From the NCBI GenBank assembly GCA_023420245.1, contig JAEZWL010000181.1, forward strand, positions 1 through 10,345: DNA of 10,345 nt, in the 5' to 3' direction. Of the stretch, positions 6,272-10,345 are shown in pieces (the stretch's first letter is position 1; each line of letters opens with the position of its first letter). This DNA is from Bacillota bacterium. GTDB lineage: Bacteria > Bacillota > Clostridia > Oscillospirales > Acutalibacteraceae. The position numbers and the translations under genes were made by a program. The notes under the pieces are model-generated. The model saw only the letters and a program-made list of their open reading frames with translations. It made no database searches and was not told the origin of the DNA.

Positions 6272-7528
6272 TCACCTTTGTTCCATTAACGATTTTGCGG
6301 CAGCGCGTCCGGCTTGAATCCCGCTGCTCCAAGCCCAATGAAGATTATAACCTCCGCAGTCCCCGTCGATATTGCATAGTTCTCCTGCCAGATAAAGACC
6401 CGGACAGAATTCAGACTGAAGGTTTTCGTCCACTTCGCTCAGCGATACTCCTCCCGCCGTTACCTGCGCGTCCTTCCAGGAGAGCGTTCCGGTAACCGGG
6501 AAAATAAAATTCTTTACCGCGTTTGCGACAGCGGAAAGCTCCTTTAATTGAAGCTCTCGAGCCAGCTTCGGGGAATGCGGAAGCGTTTGCCGGATAATTT
6601 CCGCTCCTACCAGCTTGTTTACCATTCCGCTCAGCAGCTCCGCAGTCGGCAAGGTTTGTAATCCCTGTTTGCGATTTTTGAGAAATAAAAAAATTTGCTG
6701 CTCGCTGTATTCCGGCATTAGATCAAGCGAAACCTCTACCCTTTGAAGGGGAAGATTTTCCCCCGCCACACGCGACAATTCAAAAATGCAAATACCGGAA
6801 AGTCCGTTCTCAGTGAACTGCACCTCTCCGCTTACTGTTTTCACCTGTTTTCCGTTGATCAGCAAAGCTGCCTCGGCTGAATTTCTTGCGCCTTTGAGCG
6901 GCTTCGCCCGTTTGGGGTCTGTTTTGAGCTGTACCAAAGCCGGGTACGGTTTTACTATTCTGTGACCCAATGATTCGATAACCTTATAGCCTGACCCGTT
7001 GGCTCCAAGCTGCGGATACGCCATACCTCCGGTTGCGAGGATGACACGCTCCGCGCAGATACCGTCCTGTGCGGAAGCAAGGACAAAGCGTTTTGCATCC
7101 CTTTGTATCTTTGTAACGGTAAAATCACAGACAATTTCAATCCCATACCGGTCGAGCTGATACCGAAGGACATCCAAAACCGCAGATGCCTGAAGGCTAT
7201 AAGGATAAACCCGCCCCTCTTCCCGTTCTCTGCAAAGCAATCCGAGCGATTCAAAACGCGCAAGGATATGCTGCGGCGTATATTCCTTCAGCATCAAATC
7301 CAGGCAGCTCACATCACCGTGATAATGTTCCTTTGAAACTAACAAATTGGTTAAATTACAGCGCCCGTTCCCGGTAGCCAGCAGCTTTTTTCCAATCCGT
7401 GAGTTTCCTTCCAGCACGACAATTTTTATTTTCCGGCGGTTTCCTTCTGCCTCCTGTGCAGCCGCGATTGCCGCCATCAAGCCTGCGGCTCCGCCGCCGA
7501 CAATGGCAAGGTCATAGCTCTGTGACAT
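6272..7528 (-). CDS. NAD(P)/FAD-dependent oxidoreductase, HI0933/YhiN (BaiN-like) family
   Basis: Cytoplasmic flavoprotein of 418 residues. Near the N-terminus it has the dinucleotide motif GGGAAG (11-16) and, after the second strand, VLEGNSRIGKKLLATGNGRCNLTN (positions from about 38), the hallmark of the HI0933 family. The C-terminus has GLYLAGELCNIDGDCGGYN and HWAWSSGIQAGRAAA, the second FAD-contact region. Start choice: ATG 7528 has GGAGGG 5 nt upstream; a TTG at 7543 is in frame but precedes that ribosome site. Some relatives (BaiN) are linked to bile-acid dehydroxylation, but most members have no known substrate, so no specific reaction is claimed. It is the first gene of the pair with the COG2509-like flavoprotein. 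Confidence 0.92.
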   Translation of the reverse strand: MSQSYDLAIVGGGAAGLMAAIAAAQEAEGNRRKIKIVVLEGNSRIGKKLLATGNGRCNLTNLLVSKEHYHGDVSCLDLMLKEYTPQHILARFESLGLLCREREEGRVYPYSLQASAVLDVLRYQLDRYGIEIVCDFTVTKIQRDAKRFVLASAQDGICAERVILATGGMAYPQLGANGSGYKVIESLGHRIVKPYPALVQLKTDPKRAKPLKGARNSAEAALLINGKQVKTVSGEVQFTENGLSGICIFELSRVAGENLPLQRVEVSLDLMPEYSEQQIFLFLKNRKQGLQTLPTAELLSGMVNKLVGAEIIRQTLPHSPKLARELQLKELSAVANAVKNFIFPVTGTLSWKDAQVTAGGVSLSEVDENLQSEFCPGLYLAGELCNIDGDCGGYNLHWAWSSGIQAGRAAAKSLMEQR

Positions 7529-7587
7529 TTCGCCCTCCGTCAAAGCACCAATTTTTTCAATCGGCGTTTCCGTAATAATCTATTTAT

Positions 7588-7616
7588 AGTATAGCCTATT
7601 CCAGAAGAAAATCCAA
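7588..7616 (-). promoter_or_regulatory. Promoter of the flavoprotein operon
   Basis: On the minus strand TTGGAT (7616-7611) and TATACT (7593-7588) are spaced by 17 bp. This gives a leader of about 50 nt before the ATG at 7528. Bases 7617-7691 upstream show nothing further. Confidence 0.65.
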
Positions 7617-7691
7617 GACCTCCCAGAAAAGGTCCCGCGCGTTTTTTCGGCTGTGTTTTTATTCCAAATATCCACCGCACTCCTTTGTTTC

Positions 7692-7877
7692 AATCGAGCA
7701 GGAGGCTGAGCATTCGCTGATTAGCCAACCTCTCACCACCATAAATACCGATCGATACACGGCGGTTTAACCGTATAAGTGCAGAAACCCGTACCGATCG
7801 CAGTAGTATCCCGCCTGTGTGATCCTTTTGTTTGTAATCGAAAGGTTGACTATAAAACGTGCACTCACCAGGCACAC
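7692..7877 (-). mobile_element. Degenerate group II intron remnant (likely group IIC), reverse transcriptase lost
   Basis: Read leftward it begins GTGTGCC (7877-7871), matching the group II 5' consensus GUGYG, and ends CTCGATT (7698-7692). Domain V is recognisable at 7735-7766: a 9-bp lower helix ACCGCCGTG/TATGGTGGT, a 2-nt bulge TT, a short upper helix TATC/GGTA and a tetraloop GATC; the lower strand carries a CGC catalytic triad. Domain VI follows at about 7696-7732: GAGG..GGCT pairing with AGCC..TCCT, with inner AGC-GAAT-GCT. The bulged branch-point A expected near 7699 is a G. Domains I-IV and the intron-encoded protein are missing apart from a short frame ending YCDRYGFLHLYG before a stop at 7767, which resembles the tail of such proteins from memory. 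It sits 3 nt after the T-tract of the perR terminator, the usual group IIC target. It is probably inactive. Confidence 0.7.
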
Positions 7878-7880
7878 TAC

Positions 7881-7914
7881 AAAAAACCGACATGCCGTAA
7901 CATGCCGGTTTTTT
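7881..7914. terminator. Terminator after perR, near-symmetric
   Basis: AAAAAACCG (7881-7889) pairs with CGGTTTTTT (7906-7914), with one mismatch and an inner CATG/CATG stem around a 6-nt loop. The A-run and T-run make it work on either strand. In the minus direction it ends the perR transcript, and the intron remnant starts right after it. Confidence 0.85.
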
Positions 7915-7933
7915 GGTCGTTTCATTAAAAAGC

Positions 7934-8323
7934 TCATTGCTTGAGCAAACAATCTGCGCAGATGCCGTGGAACAATACTTCGTTGGAATCAACACGCAAA
8001 TGATTTGTTGCGGCGACTTCTTCGTTTGCCTTATGGTCAACATACTCACCCGGAATGTCGATTACTGCGCCGCACATTGAGCAGACAAAATGGGTATGCG
8101 GATTTATATTGCCGTCAAACCGCTCCTGCCCGTTCACTATCCCAACACTAATAATCGTTCCATCATCCTTAAACTGAGATATATTGCGGTAAACCGTTCC
8201 AAGACTCAAATCCGGATATGACGCTTTCAACTGCTGATAGACCCAATCTGCGGTCGGGTGGATTGTTGTGCAGCGAATAACGTTCAAAATGGCTTCCCGT
8301 TTTCTGCTGTAATTTTGCTTCAC
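7934..8323 (-). CDS. perR: Fur-family transcriptional regulator, PerR type
   Basis: DNA-binding metalloregulator that probably represses peroxide-stress genes until Fe-catalysed oxidation of its His ligands. The start is GTG 8323, with GAGAGGTG just upstream, giving 129 residues; the open frame reaches 8386 but that extension covers the promoter. The winged-helix part contains HPTADWVYQQL and the recognition helix SLGTVYRNIS (40-49). The regulatory metal ligands H22, D70, H76, H78 and D89 match B. subtilis PerR H37, D85, H91, H93 and D104 with a constant offset of 15. The Asp in RFD is the PerR-type residue. The structural zinc site is C81-x-x-C84 and C122-x-x-C125. It is about 15 residues shorter at the N-terminus than B. 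subtilis PerR. The upstream palindrome suggests self-regulation. Confidence 0.88.
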   Translation of the reverse strand: MKQNYSRKREAILNVIRCTTIHPTADWVYQQLKASYPDLSLGTVYRNISQFKDDGTIISVGIVNGQERFDGNINPHTHFVCSMCGAVIDIPGEYVDHKANEEVAATNHLRVDSNEVLFHGICADCLLKQ

Positions 8324-8337
8324 TTCATCACCTCTCT

Positions 8338-8358
8338 TAGTAATGATAATTATTACTA
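8338..8358. promoter_or_regulatory. PerR/Fur-type box in the perR leader
   Basis: TAGTAAT (8338-8344) and ATTACTA (8352-8358) are exact inverted arms around a 7-bp GATAATT centre. The 15-mer TGATAATTATTACTA within it matches the PerR box TTATAATNATTATAA at 11 of 14 fixed positions. It lies between the predicted start of transcription and the ribosome site, fitting autorepression. Confidence 0.55.
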
Positions 8359-8361
8359 TAT

Positions 8362-8387
8362 TTATCATTATATTATCATTTATCATT
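8362..8387. repeat. Three TTATCATT direct repeats over the perR promoter
   Basis: TTATCATT occurs at 8362-8369, 8373-8380 and 8380-8387. The other strand reads AATGATAA, the half-element of Fur-type operators (GATAAT). The repeats overlap the -10 element and spacer, so they could be a second operator for a Fur-family protein, or simply AT-rich promoter DNA. Confidence 0.4.
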
Positions 8388-8398
8388 CAATTTGTAAA
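8370..8398 (-). promoter_or_regulatory. Promoter of perR
   Basis: On the minus strand TTTACA (8398-8393) and TAATAT (8375-8370) are spaced by 17 bp. Predicted start is near 8363, leaving a leader of about 40 nt with the palindromic box. Confidence 0.6.
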
Positions 8399-8442
8399 GA
8401 ACTTTATCCAATGCTCTTCGAAATAGTCCGTTTTGCTCATAA

Positions 8443-8480
8443 GTAACGGAAATCAGGAATCAGATTCACTCCGACGTTAC
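8443..8480. other. Short inverted repeat upstream of the YitT-family gene
   Basis: GTAACG (8443-8448) and CGTTAC (8475-8480) are inverted copies 26 bp apart, between the divergent perR and YitT-family genes. No convincing promoter for the YitT gene was found in 8400-8549, so this is only a landmark that might be an operator. Confidence 0.25.
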
Positions 8481-8549
8481 ATAATAGTAGAGCATGTATG
8501 CAAACCGGAAAACGATAGGTATTTTTAATTTTCGATGGAGACAGCGACA

Positions 8550-9392
8550 ATGAACAAAAAATTATTGAAAGAATATCTTCAGATATCGGCAAGCACACTT
8601 TTAGTGGTAATCGGGATGTATTTTTTTAAATTTCCGAACAATTTTACTTTTGGCGGCGTTACCGGACTTTCCGTAGTTTTAGCCAGAATATCTCCGATTT
8701 CGCCCAGTACGGTAAATTTAATTTTAAACATTGTTCTTCTGGTTGTGGGATTTCTTTTTCTCGGGAGCAGCTTTGCCGTAAAAACAGTTTACTTCAGTTT
8801 GCTGCTTTCCCTGTCGCTTTCCGCGCTGGAATATCTGTATCCGATTAAACAACCGTTAACGGACCAGCCCTTGCTGGAGCTGATTTTCGCAATTGCGCTT
8901 CCCGCGTTTGGTTCGGCTGTGTTATTCAACATCGGAGCTTCCAGCGGAGGAACCGATATTGTGGCGATGGTACTGAAAAAATACACAAACGTTGACATTG
9001 GGCGCGCCGTATTAATCAGCGACTTTTTCATTACTCTTTCCGCCTGCTTCATTTTTGATATTAAGACCGCTTTGTTCTCTTTCCTTGGTCTTTTAGCCAA
9101 ATCGCTTGTGATTGACAATGTGATTGAAAGCATCAATCTGGCAAAATACTTCAACGTGGTCTGCTCCGAGCCCGAAATCATCTGCGATTTTATCGTAAAC
9201 AAGCTGCACCGAAGCGCCACTGTGTGCGAGGCCAGGGGAGCCTTTTCCCATTCGAGCAAATTTATTATTTTTACCGCCATGCGTCGTTATCAGGCAGTTC
9301 AGCTTCGCCAATTTATCCGGAAAGTAGAGCCCGGAGCTTTTATCCTAATCTCCAATACCAGCGAGATTATCGGCAAGGGCTTTCATGATTAG
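8550..9392 (+). CDS. YitT-family membrane protein (DUF161 plus DUF2179)
   Basis: Integral membrane protein of unconfirmed function. The ATG at 8550 is preferred over 8535 because GGAG (8537-8540) lies 9 nt upstream, giving 280 residues. Hydrophobic segments lie at about 13-27, 55-72, 77-93, 109-127 and 152-170, with GGVTGLSV (35-42) and ASSGGTDIVAM (130-140), which are typical YitT repeats. The last 80 or so residues (about 199-275) form a soluble alpha/beta DUF2179 domain, with FIIFTAMRRYQ and PGAFILISNTSEIIGKGF at the end. Family members are sometimes called transporters, but no substrate is established. It is divergent from perR and ends 36 nt before a long palindrome. Confidence 0.92.
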   Translation: MNKKLLKEYLQISASTLLVVIGMYFFKFPNNFTFGGVTGLSVVLARISPISPSTVNLILNIVLLVVGFLFLGSSFAVKTVYFSLLLSLSLSALEYLYPIKQPLTDQPLLELIFAIALPAFGSAVLFNIGASSGGTDIVAMVLKKYTNVDIGRAVLISDFFITLSACFIFDIKTALFSFLGLLAKSLVIDNVIESINLAKYFNVVCSEPEIICDFIVNKLHRSATVCEARGAFSHSSKFIIFTAMRRYQAVQLRQFIRKVEPGAFILISNTSEIIGKGFHD

Positions 9393-9427
9393 AGGCTGAT
9401 GCCCCCCTCTTTTCTTGTATGCAAAGG

Positions 9428-9478
9428 GATAAAGGTACTTGAGTCTCCGACTGTTCGGCGGACTCAAATACCTTTATC
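9428..9478. terminator. Long palindrome between convergent genes, probable bidirectional terminator
   Basis: GATAAAGGTA (9428-9437) pairs with TACCTTTATC (9469-9478). After a single C/A mismatch TTGAGTC (9439-9445) pairs with GACTCAA (9461-9467), and CCGA/TCGG closes a CTGT loop. There is no long T-run beyond the stem, but each strand has a T-rich CCTTTATC at the stem end. Position between the YitT gene and the leftward beta-glucosidase gene supports termination in both directions. A mobile palindromic element is the alternative. Confidence 0.55.
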
Positions 9479-9507
9479 GAAGGAGAAGTAGTTGTAAGCA
9501 TTTTAAT

Positions 9508-10345
9508 TTATAAATTTGCTCCGTTCTTCTCTATTACTTCTTTGTACCAGTACGCACTATCCTTTGGAATACGGTTTTGCGTCTGATAATCAACATAAAT
9601 TAAGCCAAAGCGCTCGTTATATCCGCTTGCCCATTCGAAGTTATCCATGAGCGACCATTGGAAATAGCCCAGAATATCAATTCCCTCATCCGCTGCTTTT
9701 TTCAGCGACAGCAGATAGCGGTGCAAAAAATCAACCCGATTGGGGTCGTGCACTTTTCCGTCGAGTGAGACCGCGTCGTGAGCCGACATTCCATTTTCGC
9801 TGATGATGATTGGCTTTTTATACTCTTCATACAGAAATTTTGTATACCAATACATACATTCCGGCGAAACAGGCCACGACATTGCCGTTCTTCGGAAGCC
9901 TGCCGGAAAAAGTACATTCTTCCAGCCGCTGCCCTCCTGCTTCACACAGGTAGAATGATATACATTCAGCGCGAATACATCAAGCGGCTGCTGAATTAAT
10001 TCCATATCCCCCTGTTGTATCTCCGGCATCACATCCGCAAATTTTTCTCTGCAAATAGCCGGATATTCGCCTTTAAAAATCGGATCGCTCCAGAATTTCA
10101 CACTGAAAATCGCGTCATAGCAGTTATCGGGAACACTCAAGGTCGCCTTCCTGGCCGCCTCGATATCTCCGGCAGATTCAGTCAGCGGTGTACAGACACG
10201 CCCGTTCTGCGCGATGCCGATTTTTAAATCGCTGCCACCGTATTTACGCAGAGCTTTCACCGCGCGGCCATGCGCCAAAAGCATATGGTGAGCCACCAAA
10301 AAATTGTCGGAATCAGAAAGCCGTAAGCCCGGAGCGTGAATCCCG
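9508..10345 (-). CDS. bglA: GH1 family beta-glucosidase, C-terminal part (N-terminus beyond the window)
   Basis: Glycoside hydrolase family 1 enzyme that releases glucose from cellobiose or other beta-glucosides; retaining mechanism, probably cytoplasmic. The frame remains open to 10345 (278 residues visible), reading GIHAPGLRLSDSDNF then VAHHMLLAHGRAV, normal internal GH1 sequence, so the gene is cut by the window edge. The nucleophile Glu is in IISENG (codon at 9796-9798). ALNVYHST is the usual N-x-Y segment, and WSLMDNFEWASGYNERFGLIYVDY is the sugar-binding region. The FEWASGY pattern, without a Ser-x-x-x-x-x-Lys-x-Tyr phosphate site, favours free beta-glucosides over 6-phospho sugars. The acid/base NEP motif lies outside the window. 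Stop is TAA at 9508-9510. Confidence 0.94.
   Translation of the reverse strand, partial: GIHAPGLRLSDSDNFLVAHHMLLAHGRAVKALRKYGGSDLKIGIAQNGRVCTPLTESAGDIEAARKATLSVPDNCYDAIFSVKFWSDPIFKGEYPAICREKFADVMPEIQQGDMELIQQPLDVFALNVYHSTCVKQEGSGWKNVLFPAGFRRTAMSWPVSPECMYWYTKFLYEEYKKPIIISENGMSAHDAVSLDGKVHDPNRVDFLHRYLLSLKKAADEGIDILGYFQWSLMDNFEWASGYNERFGLIYVDYQTQNRIPKDSAYWYKEVIEKNGANL

Noticed and set aside
7660..7743. 27-codon leftward frame starting MVVRGWLISEC with several cysteines, considered as a small peptide gene
   Set aside because: It lies over domains V and VI of the intron relic, which explain the conserved bases; no ribosome site.
7690..8049. Leftward 119-codon open frame overlapping perR and its terminator
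   Set aside because: It runs through the perR coding sequence in another frame, through the terminator and through the intron remnant; no ribosome site or protein-like features.
8324..8386. N-terminal extension of PerR (MINDNIMINIVIIIITKRGDE)
   Set aside because: These bases hold the promoter -10, operator and leader; the GTG at 8323 has the ribosome site and begins the family-like sequence.

Overview
The window looks like chromosomal DNA from an anaerobic, saccharolytic Clostridia-type Firmicute, perhaps an Oscillospiraceae or Acutalibacteraceae relative. This is inferred from strong AGGAGG-type ribosome sites, AT-rich intergenic DNA with TTGACA/TATAAT-like promoters, a Rex-type operator on an iron-type alcohol dehydrogenase gene, a PerR-type regulator, a YitT membrane protein and a GH1 beta-glucosidase. 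Genus cannot be decided from sequence inspection alone.

Region 1-530: the first bases hold the N-terminus of a leftward gene running off the edge. An AT-rich intergenic stretch follows, with two hairpins (164-193, 216-232), a good rightward promoter (424-451) and a dyad at the presumed start of the transcript (459-507).

Region 531-3370 (rightward) is a nitrogen-sensing block: PII gene 1, a 101-residue two-helix membrane protein of unknown function that overlaps its end, a terminator, a short structured leader ending in a second terminator, PII gene 2, and an Amt ammonium transporter. Both PII proteins keep the nucleotide-binding residues but lack Tyr51, the uridylylation site, so they probably sense by ligand binding only. 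The leader has a small stem with loop AATGAC that is mutually exclusive with the terminator stem. This looks like an attenuator, possibly of the ANTAR type.

Region 3401-7616 (leftward): an iron-type alcohol dehydrogenase with its own promoter and a Rex-like operator. Upstream of it is a two-gene operon of flavoproteins (HI0933/BaiN-like, then COG2509-like) with its own promoter. No terminator is visible between the flavoprotein operon and the dehydrogenase gene.

Region 7690-8400 (leftward): a PerR-type Fur-family regulator with its promoter, a self-regulatory-looking palindrome and a terminator. Immediately after that terminator lies a remnant of about 186 nt of a group II intron. It has a GTGTG 5' end and degenerate domains V and VI, has lost the reverse transcriptase, and sits at the position favoured by group IIC introns.

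Region 8535-10345: a rightward YitT-family membrane protein, a long palindrome between convergent genes, and the C-terminal part of a leftward GH1 beta-glucosidase that runs off the right edge.

The genes suggest a cell coordinating ammonium uptake (PII/Amt), NADH balance (Rex/ADH), peroxide or metal stress (PerR) and beta-glucoside use. No defence system, CRISPR array, tRNA or rRNA gene was seen.
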